DNA of 64,000 nt from Acinetobacter kyonggiensis. Lineage in GTDB: Bacteria > Pseudomonadota > Gammaproteobacteria > Pseudomonadales > Moraxellaceae. The position numbers and the translations under genes are program-made. This document shows positions 19,436 through 28,244 of the stretch, in pieces. The notes beneath the pieces are model-generated. The model searched no databases. It worked only from the letters and a program-made list of their open reading frames with translations, and had not been told where the DNA came from. How positions within the stretch are numbered: the first letter of the stretch is position 1; each line of letters opens with the position of its first letter. The stretch spans positions 99,989 through 163,988 of the forward strand of contig NZ_FNPK01000008.1 of the NCBI RefSeq assembly GCF_900107285.1, read 5' to 3'.

Positions 19436-20284
19436 ATGAGTTTAAATGAAATTATAGATAGAGATTTAAATAAGCTATCAACTTTTTTTCTTGATTCGTT
19501 AGATTACAAAGTTAATAAAAATAACAATAGTTTTCTACAGCTCATGAATTTAAAGCATTGGTTTATAGCTGATAAGTCAAGAAAAATAAGTTTTGCTAAG
19601 GATTTTAGATTACCACTGGAGTATGAAGATGGATTTAAAATTCTACTTAATAAATGTAAATCTGGTACTGGTGGAATATATCAGCATCAAAGTAGGAAGT
19701 TATTTAAAGGTAATACTATAGATTTGATGTTATGTGATTTTGGTATTCATCATTTGCATTTAGGTGTTAAGGAAGATTCTAATCATAAGCGGATGGTGCA
19801 AGGTACAGCAGATGTTGTATTTGTATATGTGAATGATGATGAGATTTTTTTTATTAAAGTGGCAGGACATGGAGAATGGCACTTAAAAAACAGTTTAGAA
19901 ATTATTCATAGAGAACGTCCTGATTTAATTAAGCACAGAATAATAAGAGGCATTAAGGGGAATAGTTTTAAAGATGAAGAAATATTAGCTTTAAGAAGTA
20001 AGGGGTATGCTTATTTTATAAAGATTGGTACAGTCTGTTATATGCCTGAGCAGATTTGGGCCGGGAAAAATTTAGTGAAAGGTTTAGCATATTTTATTCA
20101 GCTAAAATTGAAAATTGAACAGATTATTGAAAGACAAATCAAGATAGTTTGTTCTGAGCAAAATTTATCTAATACTGATGAAGTTAATGTGAAAATAGTT
20201 GATTTTGATTTTAGTAAATTTGAAGATTTTCATTTTGAGTTGATAGTTAATAACAATATGACGAGTTATAAAGCACAGATATGA
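19436..20284 (+). CDS. Unrecognised AT-rich protein, possible accessory gene
   Basis: No family recognised. The 282-residue product is soluble, with no signal peptide or membrane helix, and is rich in Lys, Asn, Ile and Phe. Distinct motifs are GIHHLHLG (around residues 103-110), a KRMVQGTADVVFVYVNDDEIFF strand-rich core and HGEWHLKNSLEIIHRERPDL, a pattern that could be a small enzymatic or nuclease-like core. Base composition is visibly more AT-rich than its neighbours, and AT-rich noncoding DNA follows, which suggests acquired DNA. GGGGAA precedes the ATG. No obvious partner gene lies next to it. A defence or toxin role would be speculation. Confidence 0.75.
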   Translation: MSLNEIIDRDLNKLSTFFLDSLDYKVNKNNNSFLQLMNLKHWFIADKSRKISFAKDFRLPLEYEDGFKILLNKCKSGTGGIYQHQSRKLFKGNTIDLMLCDFGIHHLHLGVKEDSNHKRMVQGTADVVFVYVNDDEIFFIKVAGHGEWHLKNSLEIIHRERPDLIKHRIIRGIKGNSFKDEEILALRSKGYAYFIKIGTVCYMPEQIWAGKNLVKGLAYFIQLKLKIEQIIERQIKIVCSEQNLSNTDEVNVKIVDFDFSKFEDFHFELIVNNNMTSYKAQI

Positions 20285-20713
20285 AAACCCTCGCTTTTAT
20301 CAATACTAATATCATACAAACTGCCATTGGTGACTTACGCTAGTGCTCTCAGCATTTTTCTGATTACGAGTTGGGTAATACTATTCTATTATTATTACTG
20401 ATTTATGCTTGGTGAAATTCATAGTAATTAATCTAACTAAATGATTTTAAGAGGCTCACAGATTTAGATGATAGTTTCTGTTAAACTATACCTACTCAAC
20501 CAAGTCGGTGTACTTGGTTGAAACATAATAACCTCACAATTACTTATTTTTATCTACTCAGACACCTTGTGAAAACGGTGTTTTAAATCGCTTATTTTCA
20601 AGCGTATTTTTCCAACTCAATTTCTAAAAACTCAGTGCTTGTCATTGGGCTGACGCTTATCTCCCTAAAAATAGTGTTTAGCTCCACAAGCCTATAACGA
20701 TATGTAGAAAACA
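20285..20713 (+). promoter_or_regulatory. Long structured leader upstream of craA-like gene
   Basis: This 429-bp gap has no ordinary gene. CAACCAAGT/ACTTGGTTG (20497-20505 and 20512-20520) forms a perfect 9-bp hairpin. ACACC/GGTGT and CGCTT/AAGCG hairpins follow around 20559-20605, the last with a short T-rich tail. A GTG-initiated 20-codon frame (20635-20697) and an ATG-TAG start-stop (20702-20707) lie just before the craA ATG at 20714. The layout recalls translation- or attenuation-controlled leaders of efflux genes, but no homology supports this. Confidence 0.4.
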
Positions 20714-21943
20714 ATGCAAAAGGTTAAAACCACAACGTTAAGCCGTGCCACGCTTATGTTTCCATTGGCATTGGTCTTATTTGAATTTTCCGTCTATATC
20801 GGCAACGACTTAGTTCAACCCGCTATGCTTGCCATTACCAAAGAGTTTGGTGTGAGTAGCAGTTGGGCACCTTCGTCTATGTCATTTTATTTACTCGGTG
20901 GCGCATGTGTTGCATGGCTACTCGGCCCATTGTCTGACCGCATAGGACGAAAAAAAGTTCTACTGGCAGGCGTATTATTTTTTGTCCTGTGTTGCTTACT
21001 CATTTTACTGACACAGAATATTGAAAGCTTTTTAGCACTGCGCTTTTTACAAGGCATAGGCTTAACCGTGATTTCCGCTGTCGGTTATGCTGCCATTCAA
21101 GAAACCTTTGAAGAACGTGATGCCATTAAAGTCATGGCACTTATGGCGAATATTTCACTGCTTGCGCCATTACTGGGTCCTGTGGTGGGTGCATTTCTAA
21201 TTGATCATGTGTCATGGCATTGGGGCTTTATTGGTATTGCATTGTTGGCTTTTTTAAGTTGGTTTGGTTTAAAAGCCAAAATGCCAGAGAGCCAAGTGAG
21301 TATCCGAAAACAGCCGCTTAGCCATATTTTTTATGACTTTAAAAAAGTCTATAAAAACAAACGTTTTTTAGGCATGACTTTGGCACTGCCTATGGTCAGT
21401 ATGCCGTTAATGTTATGGATTGCACTGTCACCTGTCATGTTGGTGGAAGAATTGGGTTTTAGTAGCATGCAATATGGCTTGGCACAATTTCCAGTGCTGG
21501 GTGGCTTAATTCTGGGCAATATTGTATTAATTAAAATTATCGACAAATTGGCTTTGGGTCAGTCCGTGTTAATTGGTTTACCCATTATGTTATTGGGAAG
21601 CTTGGTTTTAGTTGCAGGGGTGATTTGGCAGGATTATCTGATCTGGTGCCTAATTGCAGGGATGACGCTACTAAGCTTTGGTGAAGGCATTAGTTTTTCG
21701 GTACTTTACCGTTTTGCTCTCATGTCTTCGGAAGTATCAAAAGGCACTGTGGCAGCAGCAGTGTCGATGCTGTTGATGTTTAGTTTCTTTTTTATTATTG
21801 AATTGGTGCGTGTGTTGTATGAACAATTTCATTTAATCGGTTATAGCATGTCATGTTTTATCTTGATTGCACTGTGGTTTACTTTCCCTCGGGCCATACT
21901 GAAACAAGTGCTACTAGAACGTAAACAGAGTGGTGTGTTTTAA
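20714..21943 (+). CDS. craA: MFS multidrug/chloramphenicol exporter, CraA/MdfA family
   Basis: Twelve-helix proton-driven exporter of the DHA1 family, 409 residues. The N-terminus (LMFPLALVLFEFSVYIGNDLVQPAM) carries the paired acidic residues Glu24 and Asp32 with the same spacing as Glu26/Asp34 of MdfA. LLGPLSDRIGRKK is the MFS motif A, and ALMANISLLAPLLGPVVGAF is motif C. The sequence closely resembles A. baumannii CraA, an intrinsic chloramphenicol exporter, which is the basis for the symbol. No strong ribosome site is visible. Substrate range in this strain is inferred. Confidence 0.88.
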   Translation: MQKVKTTTLSRATLMFPLALVLFEFSVYIGNDLVQPAMLAITKEFGVSSSWAPSSMSFYLLGGACVAWLLGPLSDRIGRKKVLLAGVLFFVLCCLLILLTQNIESFLALRFLQGIGLTVISAVGYAAIQETFEERDAIKVMALMANISLLAPLLGPVVGAFLIDHVSWHWGFIGIALLAFLSWFGLKAKMPESQVSIRKQPLSHIFYDFKKVYKNKRFLGMTLALPMVSMPLMLWIALSPVMLVEELGFSSMQYGLAQFPVLGGLILGNIVLIKIIDKLALGQSVLIGLPIMLLGSLVLVAGVIWQDYLIWCLIAGMTLLSFGEGISFSVLYRFALMSSEVSKGTVAAAVSMLLMFSFFFIIELVRVLYEQFHLIGYSMSCFILIALWFTFPRAILKQVLLERKQSGVF

Positions 21944-21962
21944 ATACCTTGATCTGATCAGT

Positions 21963-21990
21963 TCCTCTCCTGCAAAAATGGAGGAGAGGA
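21963..21990. other. Perfect inverted repeat after craA
   Basis: TCCTCTCCT (21963-21971) and AGGAGAGGA (21982-21990) form a 9-bp stem with a 10-nt loop, 20 bp after the craA stop. No T-run follows on either strand, so it may be a weak terminator or an mRNA-stabilising structure between convergent genes. Confidence 0.5.
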
Positions 21991-22018
21991 CGAGTGAACT
22001 TAACGATAAGGAGTTTTT

Positions 22019-22321
22019 TTATTCACTGATCGGCTGTTCAAAGCGCTTTAATTTTCGATCAAAAACAAAAGGCCCAAAGGGTAAAATAGAGGCAGCTAGA
22101 CCCATTAAAAAAATCGTAATTGACCATTTCTGTTTTTCACAAACGGTAAATAAAACAATTAAAAACAGGATGAAAAGTACGCCGTGCCCCATGCCAACAT
22201 ATTTCACTAAAATTGGATTATCAAACATATATTTCATCGGCATAGCGATGAATAAAAGCAGAAGAAAGGAAAGACCTTCCAAAAAACCGACAACACGTAA
22301 AGTTTGGATATTCATGGTCAT
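22019..22321 (-). CDS. DUF3817-family small membrane protein
   Basis: A 100-residue protein with three hydrophobic helices. MNIQTLRVVGFLEGLSFLLLLFIAMPMKY and GMGHGVLFILFLIVL are typical of the DUF3817 family (YdzA-like), whose function is unknown. Two adjacent methionines could start it (22321 or 22315). It is convergent with craA and lies 115 bp downstream of the FUSC gene. An overlapping plus-strand frame lacks membrane or family features and is treated as a shadow. Confidence 0.8.
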   Translation of the reverse strand: MTMNIQTLRVVGFLEGLSFLLLLFIAMPMKYMFDNPILVKYVGMGHGVLFILFLIVLFTVCEKQKWSITIFLMGLAASILPFGPFVFDRKLKRFEQPISE

Positions 22322-22436
22322 GCTTAAATCAATCAGAATGACCCCTGAGTGTACTCAATATTGCAGTAGAGGTGAATGAAAAATAAATATATTTATGAGT
22401 AGTATCAAATATTTATAACCAACGATTTGACTCTGG

Positions 22437-24587
22437 TTATTTTATTTCCTGTAGAAACAATGCAGTTCTTAACTTTAACAATTCAGGCAAGGTTTCCAAT
22501 AATAAACTGATCTGTTTGAGCACCAATAATAAGTCCTCGGATAAATTTTCTTGTGTGCTTATCTGTTGAATTTCTTTTAGCTTAGCCTGAACTTGATCTT
22601 CGGCTAAAGGTTGTTGTTGCAACAGGACTGCGAATAAAGTGTCTTTGCACCAGCGCATTAAATCCAGTACTTGTGTGTCTTGCACTTGCTCACGGTGACT
22701 GCCTAAAGCCGAGACATAACTCAACTGACTATGGCTATAGACCAAATAGCGAAATGCAGAATGAATCAGTGCTTGGTTCGGGTTCGGTTCAGTACTTAAA
22801 CTGGAAATCATGCTCGACAGTTCAATTTGTGCATTATGCGCAGAACGACGTGCTTTACGATAATCAATACTGTTGTTTTTACCCGATTGGTATTGTTGTA
22901 CCACTGCATCGAAATACTCCAAAGTGGCTTGATTGCTTTTTTTGATGGTGTTTGAAATGTCACGAAAATTCCAATCGGGCCAAATAAAACTGACCGCAAA
23001 CCATGCAATGAAACAACCTAAAAGGGTGTCGATAATGCGCGGTAAAATAATGGCATAGCCCGCACCTTTTAAGTTAAAAATCAGTAACACCATCAGCGTT
23101 GCCATCAGGGTCGCCATGGCATATTTTTTCGAGCGTAAATAGAAAAAAGATACGCCAAAAATAATGGTCAGTACCAATTGTCCTTCAATACTGGGCACAA
23201 AATATAAAACGGGAACCCCTAAAATAACGCCTAAAACCGTGCCTAAAGTGCGCAGTTTCAGACGGCTTTTGGTGGCAAAATAGCTCATCTGACAGACAAA
23301 TAAACTGGTCAGTAAAATCCAATAACCATGTTTGGCAAAGGACAGTAATGAAATGGCATAACCGACGGCAAAAACAAAGGCGATGCGAACCGCATGGCGA
23401 AATAGCGCAGACTGGGGCGTTAAGTGTTGTTTAAGCTTGAGCCATAAATCGGGTAGATCGTGAATATCGTCATCCAACAAATTTAAGTTGTCCTGATGCT
23501 GAAAATAGTTTTGACGATAATTATTCTGTTCACGACTGAGGTTGATAAATTGTTCCTGAATTTTCTTTAAATTGCGCAAAATCAGTAGCAGGTTTTTGAC
23601 TTCTAAATTATGTGGATTTTCTGCAATCCATAATTGGATGGACTGTTCTAAGTTAGCAATCGCAATATCTGTTTGTGGGTCAGATTGATAGGTCTGATGG
23701 TTGAGAATATTTTGTGCCAGTTTTTGACAAGATAAAGCATGCAGTTTTACATTTTTTTGAATGCGAAAAATCAGGTCGGTGCGGCTAAAATTTTGATGAA
23801 TTTTTTCGTAATGCAAATAATTGGATGTGGCTTGTTCATGAATATCTTGTGCTAAAAAATACAAATTGAGCCAGTAAATGGTATTTTTATTGGCACGAGC
23901 GGCTTTTAAACGGGTGAGTAAAGAGCCTTTTGTCATATTTAAACTTTGGACTACAAGGCTGTTTTTAAGTGAAAGTTGATACAACAAGGGTTCAATATTA
24001 TCGGTATTGTCTGGGTCAAAGAGATGGGCTTTGCTCAGCAATAAGTCTGCAATGGCATTAAAATTGGCGGCTAAATTGTCTTGTAGTGCTTGAGTGGGTT
24101 TGAGTAAATAAAAGATGATTGAGGTTAGGCCATACCACAGTGTGCCCAGCACAAAATAGCTGGGCTGTTGATACCATTCGCTGTATTCACCTAGTCCAAA
24201 CATGGTGTAAATAGACAATAAAATCGTACCAAAAGAAATGGTTGCATAACGCTGCCCAAATGCACCCATTAAAATAAAAGCAGCACTGGATAGGGATAAA
24301 TACAGAATAAACAGCAGTTTATAAGGGTAGAGAAATTCAAGAATACTACTGACAGCAAAAAATAGGATGCAGACATAGAGCAAATTGCGTAAGCGAATAC
24401 TCAAGCGATCATCAAAATCGGTTAGCGCTGTTGCAATTGCTCCTAAAGTGATTGGCACAATTAAGGGTTCATGATCTAAAAAAAGCAGACCGAGCGTCGT
24501 TCCCGTAAGAACAATAAAAATTTGCAAGCAATAGATCAAAATGGAATTAGATTTAAAGCGTTGCAGCAGATCTTTTAGGCTATTCAC
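22437..24587 (-). CDS. FUSC/YccS-family inner-membrane protein
   Basis: A 716-residue protein with two blocks of about six transmembrane helices (roughly residues 15-160 and 395-530), each followed by a cytoplasmic helical region. This is the layout of the YccS/YhfK family related to fusaric-acid resistance proteins and aromatic-acid exporters such as AaeB. Motifs include RLRNLLYVCILFF, FGQRYATISFG and KHGYWILLTSLFVCQ with RLRLRTLGTVLGV-like sequence after it. The start codon is GTG. No membrane-fusion partner (AaeA-like) is nearby, so export of aromatics is uncertain. Confidence 0.88.
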   Translation of the reverse strand: MNSLKDLLQRFKSNSILIYCLQIFIVLTGTTLGLLFLDHEPLIVPITLGAIATALTDFDDRLSIRLRNLLYVCILFFAVSSILEFLYPYKLLFILYLSLSSAAFILMGAFGQRYATISFGTILLSIYTMFGLGEYSEWYQQPSYFVLGTLWYGLTSIIFYLLKPTQALQDNLAANFNAIADLLLSKAHLFDPDNTDNIEPLLYQLSLKNSLVVQSLNMTKGSLLTRLKAARANKNTIYWLNLYFLAQDIHEQATSNYLHYEKIHQNFSRTDLIFRIQKNVKLHALSCQKLAQNILNHQTYQSDPQTDIAIANLEQSIQLWIAENPHNLEVKNLLLILRNLKKIQEQFINLSREQNNYRQNYFQHQDNLNLLDDDIHDLPDLWLKLKQHLTPQSALFRHAVRIAFVFAVGYAISLLSFAKHGYWILLTSLFVCQMSYFATKSRLKLRTLGTVLGVILGVPVLYFVPSIEGQLVLTIIFGVSFFYLRSKKYAMATLMATLMVLLIFNLKGAGYAIILPRIIDTLLGCFIAWFAVSFIWPDWNFRDISNTIKKSNQATLEYFDAVVQQYQSGKNNSIDYRKARRSAHNAQIELSSMISSLSTEPNPNQALIHSAFRYLVYSHSQLSYVSALGSHREQVQDTQVLDLMRWCKDTLFAVLLQQQPLAEDQVQAKLKEIQQISTQENLSEDLLLVLKQISLLLETLPELLKLRTALFLQEIK

Positions 24588-24702
24588 GATTTTTCTAAAG
24601 TGTCATTATTATGCATATAGCGTGAGCTTTTTTAACTGTGCTGTCAATTTATGATCCTCCTCATTGCTGGATGGAATGTTGCCATAAGTAAGCGAATTGA
24701 AC

Positions 24703-24731
24703 AAAAAAGCAGGTCTGGAGCCTGCTTTTTT
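24703..24731. terminator. Bidirectional terminator downstream of sodC
   Basis: AAAAAAGCAGG (24703-24713) and CCTGCTTTTTT (24721-24731) form an 11-bp stem. It lies beyond the hairpin repeat that follows sodC and upstream of the FUSC gene, so it likely ends leftward sodC transcription. Confidence 0.8.
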
Positions 24732-24773
24732 AATAGATAGTTTGCGTTAGTCGTTTTCTGATCTATATGGGTG

Positions 24774-25035
24774 GTTTGTAAAGCCAAAATTTAAAACAAA
24801 TTTTAGCAGGTATTGGATTCATGAGTGTGGCATGGATGCCGCACGTTTCCCATCCTTGCACTGCGTTTTAAAGCAGTGCCTTAAAACTGGCTCAGGATGT
24901 CGTGTATGGGGAACAAAAGGTTTTTCTTGCGTAGCAGTGCTCCTCATTTTGACCTTTCAAAAGTAGAGGTAATGCCTACGAAAAGGCATAAAAATTGAAT
25001 CAATCAAATGAGGCAATGCTGATTTTAAAAAATAG
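24774..25035. repeat. Hairpin-rich dispersed intergenic repeat, copy 1
   Basis: Shares long stretches with 43792-44005, including TTGGATTCATGAGTGTGGCA, TGTCGTGTATGGG, GACCTTTCAAAAGTAG, TAATGCCTACG and GATTTTAAA. Copy 1 carries about 40 extra bases (from 24855) containing GCACTGCGTTTTAAAGCAGTGC-like pairing, and about 15 more near 24926. It ends about 15 bp from the sodC stop. The rest of the 24588-25049 gap holds only the terminator at 24703-24731. Confidence 0.85.
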
Positions 25036-25049
25036 AATTTTAAAGAAGA

Positions 25050-25601
25050 TTATTGAATCAGACCACAAGCAATGCGCTCTCCACCACCGCCTAAGGGTTT
25101 AGGCTGATCGGCATAGTTATCGCCACCCGCATGGACCATTACGGCTAAACCATGAATGTCTGCCAATTTTAAGCGTGGCGCAATTAAGCTGGTTTTCGCC
25201 TGACCTTGAGCATCGACATTTAATACAGGTAAATCACCGAGATGACCTTGCAGAGGGGTGCCGTGATGAGGGGCTTGCGTAGGGTTAAAGTGACCACCCG
25301 CAGCAATGGCTGCACCCATTTTCCCATCTTTTTCAGCAGGATCACATGAACCTTTTTCATGAATATGAAAGCCATGAGGGCCAGATGGTAATTCAGATAA
25401 GTCGGTGTTAATCACTAAACCTGCTGGACTGTCTTTAAATTGAATACTGCCAATAGCACGGCCGACACCCTGAGCAGACACAGCATGAACGATTACCCGA
25501 TGTTCGTTGCTGGATGATGACATGGGGGTGTTGGCGCAGCCAACCATTGCAAGACCCGTCATGGCGCAGAGCAATGTGAAGTTAAACAGTGACGATGACA
25601 T
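25050..25601 (-). CDS. sodC: Lipoprotein Cu/Zn superoxide dismutase
   Basis: Periplasmic, probably lipid-anchored dismutase of superoxide. The 183-residue product has a signal peptide ending MVGC (Cys22), then the copper/zinc ligands HGFHIHEKGSC, GGHFNP, HLGD and VMVHAGGDNY, and the electrostatic-loop end GGGGERIACG. Two cysteines fit the structural disulfide. I use the ATG at 25601, with AGGA upstream, rather than the frame start at 25643. A perfect palindrome overlaps its promoter, and a hairpin-rich repeat lies immediately downstream. Confidence 0.94.
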   Translation of the reverse strand: MSSSLFNFTLLCAMTGLAMVGCANTPMSSSSNEHRVIVHAVSAQGVGRAIGSIQFKDSPAGLVINTDLSELPSGPHGFHIHEKGSCDPAEKDGKMGAAIAAGGHFNPTQAPHHGTPLQGHLGDLPVLNVDAQGQAKTSLIAPRLKLADIHGLAVMVHAGGDNYADQPKPLGGGGERIACGLIQ

Positions 25602-25628
25602 TGAGTTGCATCCTTTTCTTTTATAATG

Positions 25629-25650
25629 ACCTTGATCATTCAATCAAGGT
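25629..25650 (-). promoter_or_regulatory. Palindromic operator candidate in sodC promoter
   Basis: ACCTTGAT (25629-25636) and ATCAAGGT (25643-25650) are perfect 8-bp arms. On the minus strand, TTGATT within the palindrome and TATAAA 16 nt later form a plausible -35/-10 pair, so a bound regulator would contact the -35 and spacer. The shape resembles MerR/SoxR-type operators, but that assignment is inference. Confidence 0.5.
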
Positions 25651-25723
25651 AGAGGATACAATTCAATGTTGATTAAGTATTTGAATGTATGAGTTTCTTA
25701 ACCTTTAAGCTTAATCTTTTAGC

Positions 25724-26884
25724 TTAGTTTTTATCGTTACTTGGCGGGTCTTCTTCGTCATCAATATCATACGCCAGTGTCGATTTTGGCATCATGAGGG
25801 CATTAAAATCATTGGTCTCATGTAGCCATTCACGCCAAATCGCCAGTAATACAGCAAGAATAACAGGGCCAATAAATAAACCGACCAGACCAAAACTGGC
25901 AATTCCCCCCAAGACACCGAACATAATCAGTAAAAATGGAATTTGTGTGGCACCTGAAATGACCAAGGGGCGGATCACATTATCCGAGGTACTGACAATA
26001 CAGACTCCCCATGTCATCACACCAATTGCTTCAATCGTTTGACCTTGCGAGAACAACCATAAAGAGACAGCCCCATAAGCCAGCGGAGTTCCAAATGGAA
26101 TCAGTGCCAAGATGAATGTCACAATGGTGAGTACCATCGGGTTAGGCACACCTGCGACGAAATAACTTAAACCAGCTAAACCAGCTTGTGCAACTGCTGT
26201 TAGCCCTACACCATAAACAACGGCACGGGTGGTTTCAGAAATGGTGTCTAAATAATGATGTACGCGTGGGCCAATAATCATTTCCAAGGCTTTACTGACT
26301 TGGTTGAGAATGGTTTGACCATCGCGATAGAAAAAGAAGAGCGACAATACGGCAAAACACAGCTTAACGATGTTTTTACCAATTTCATTTAAAACGAAAC
26401 GGCCGTAATTGAGATGACCTTGAATCCATGTTGAAACCGTTTGCACAATACTATTGGGGTCAGTATTAATGTCATGCAGTGTTCGGCTAATTTCCTTACC
26501 AATAAAGGGCAAATCCCGAATAAATTGCGGCACATTGAGATGACCTGAAAAAACTTGTTTTTGCAATTCATAGTATAAGTTTCGACCTTCATGTTGCAGC
26601 ATAAAAATGCCGAAGGTCAGTGGAATACCAATCAGTAAAATGATCAGGCTGATCATAATCGTCGCACTGAGTGTGGCACGTGAGCCGCACCAGCGATGAA
26701 TGGAGTGATACAACGGCCAAGTCATATAGGCAATAATGGCCGCCCAAAGTACAGGCACAATAAAATATTTGAGAACATTAAAACTCAAAAACAGGAGGAT
26801 AAAAAACAATCCAAATAATAATACTTTTTGTAATGTTGGCGCGTACTGTTGCACTGCATTCACTGATTTGTTTCTAAGGTCCAT
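25724..26884 (-). CDS. AI-2E family (PerM/YdiK-like) transporter
   Basis: Polytopic inner-membrane protein of 386 residues in the AI-2 exporter superfamily (PF01594). Hydrophobic segments near the N-terminus, a soluble middle domain (about 85-200) and a C-terminal membrane bundle with FGTPLAYGAVSLWLF and GVLGGIASFGLVGLFIGPVIL fit the family. The C-terminus is acidic (DIDDEEDPPSNDKN). Members have been linked to autoinducer-2 export, Na/H exchange or fatty-acid export, so a substrate cannot be given. Confidence 0.88.
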   Translation of the reverse strand: MDLRNKSVNAVQQYAPTLQKVLLFGLFFILLFLSFNVLKYFIVPVLWAAIIAYMTWPLYHSIHRWCGSRATLSATIMISLIILLIGIPLTFGIFMLQHEGRNLYYELQKQVFSGHLNVPQFIRDLPFIGKEISRTLHDINTDPNSIVQTVSTWIQGHLNYGRFVLNEIGKNIVKLCFAVLSLFFFYRDGQTILNQVSKALEMIIGPRVHHYLDTISETTRAVVYGVGLTAVAQAGLAGLSYFVAGVPNPMVLTIVTFILALIPFGTPLAYGAVSLWLFSQGQTIEAIGVMTWGVCIVSTSDNVIRPLVISGATQIPFLLIMFGVLGGIASFGLVGLFIGPVILAVLLAIWREWLHETNDFNALMMPKSTLAYDIDDEEDPPSNDKN

Positions 26885-26994
26885 GCCATCTTAACTGAAA
26901 AAAAAGAGATCGAAAATGAAAGCTGAGTAAGTTCTAGTGAATAATGAATAAACTCATTGGTTTTCTGGGGCTGACCTTAGAACCTTTTAATCGA

Positions 26995-27639
26995 CTAAAA
27001 CCACTTGGCTGGATCATCAATAATGGCATTTAAGACGGGTTGCCACTGATTTTGCATGCTTAAATAATTTTTTTGCGTTTTATCAAACACCGTTAAGCCG
27101 TGCATTGCCAGCTGCCCATAAGCCGTGCGTTCCGAAATCCAAGCTACAGGTTGTTGTTCAATTTTGCTGAAAAAATCTTGAATATCTTTAGCACTGGCAC
27201 TGTTGGCTTTAACACGATTGGCTAAAAGTAAAATTTGTACTTTACCTTTACGAATCCGTTTAATCTCTTGTAAATGTTTTAAGAAACGACGCGTACTGTC
27301 GATATCAAAAAATGAAGGTTGTAAGGGCGTAATAATAGTGTGAGCTTCACTGATTAGCTGTTCGGCATGATCGCCTGAAAGCGCACCAGGTGCATCAATA
27401 ATAAGATACTCTATATTGGTTGGTGTATCACCAATAGATTTTCCTTGACGCCAGTCGAGGTCTTGAATGGGCGGGGCTTCTTTAGGGCGTTGTTTAAGCC
27501 ATTGTAAAGTTGATTTTTGGTTATCTGCATCGGCAAGTGCAACCCGATAACCCTTTTGTGCTAAAGCGGCAGCGAGATTAATCGCGGTAATGGTTTTCCC
27601 ACATCCACCCTTTTGATTGGCAATTAAGATTGTTTTCAT
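26995..27639 (-). CDS. Orphan ParA/MinD-family ATPase
   Basis: A 214-residue P-loop ATPase with the deviant Walker A KGGCGKT (residues 10-16), LIIDAPG as Walker B region and a downstream [10 protein letters not shown] helix. It resembles short ParA proteins (PF13614/CbiA class) that position cargo such as plasmids, chemoreceptors or carboxysomes. No parB-like gene or parS-like repeats lie next to it, so it is an orphan here. Divergent neighbour: an anchored nuclease-like gene. A chromosomal cargo-positioning role is possible but unproved. Confidence 0.87.
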   Translation of the reverse strand: MKTILIANQKGGCGKTITAINLAAALAQKGYRVALADADNQKSTLQWLKQRPKEAPPIQDLDWRQGKSIGDTPTNIEYLIIDAPGALSGDHAEQLISEAHTIITPLQPSFFDIDSTRRFLKHLQEIKRIRKGKVQILLLANRVKANSASAKDIQDFFSKIEQQPVAWISERTAYGQLAMHGLTVFDKTQKNYLSMQNQWQPVLNAIIDDPAKWF

Positions 27640-27758
27640 GACCCTGATGATTTTATTCTGTTCGACCCTAGCATATCATTGTTTGATGCCATGAATATGA
27701 CACATGACAAAAGTCTTAAAAATTCATGTGATAGTACTTTTTTGATTAGGAAAAAATA

Positions 27759-28226
27759 ATGTCCATTTGGATGGCAATGCTGATTGGTGCATGCATAGGG
27801 GTGGTTTTAACCACTCTGATTTTAAGTAATACTCGCAATGGACGGATCAAAGCAGAGTATGAGCAGTACATTGCTGAATTGGCGTTGGAGCATCAACAGG
27901 CTTTAATCAGTGCGAAAAAACGCAGTGTAAATACCAGTCGTGCGGTATTAAAAGGAAAAATGGCGGAGCAACTGGCGCCCATTATGCCTGAGTTTCAATA
28001 CTTACCCAGCGATGCCAAATTCTTAGGTGATCCCATTGATTACGTGGTGTTTGATGGTTATAGCGACTTTCGTGATGGTGAAGGTCGGGCAGAGGACATC
28101 GAAGTGGTACTGATTGATATTAAAAGTGGCGGAGCACGATTGACCAAAGGACAGCAGGCAATTGCTCAAGCCATTGCCCAAGGTCGAGTACGTTTTGAAA
28201 CGATTCGTATCGACTTTGATGATTAA
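27759..28226 (+). CDS. Membrane-anchored Holliday-junction-resolvase-like (Endonuc_Holl) protein
   Basis: A 155-residue protein with an N-terminal transmembrane helix (about residues 4-22), a short coiled segment (about 28-55), then a C-terminal domain with GDPIDYVVFDG, VVLIDIKSGGARLTKGQQAI. The D...D-x-K arrangement is a PD-(D/E)XK-like nuclease core, matching the archaeal/bacterial Endonuc_Holl family (PF10107). AGGAAA precedes the ATG. It is divergent from the ParA gene and 18 bp before a small broken gene. Nuclease activity and the purpose of membrane anchoring are inferred, not known. Confidence 0.75.
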   Translation: MSIWMAMLIGACIGVVLTTLILSNTRNGRIKAEYEQYIAELALEHQQALISAKKRSVNTSRAVLKGKMAEQLAPIMPEFQYLPSDAKFLGDPIDYVVFDGYSDFRDGEGRAEDIEVVLIDIKSGGARLTKGQQAIAQAIAQGRVRFETIRIDFDD

Positions 28227-28244
28227 ACCGAGATTGATGGCTGA

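Noticed and set aside
21930..22379. 149-codon plus-strand frame after craA
   Set aside because: Overlaps the DUF3817 gene on the other strand, is Lys-rich and has no recognisable features.
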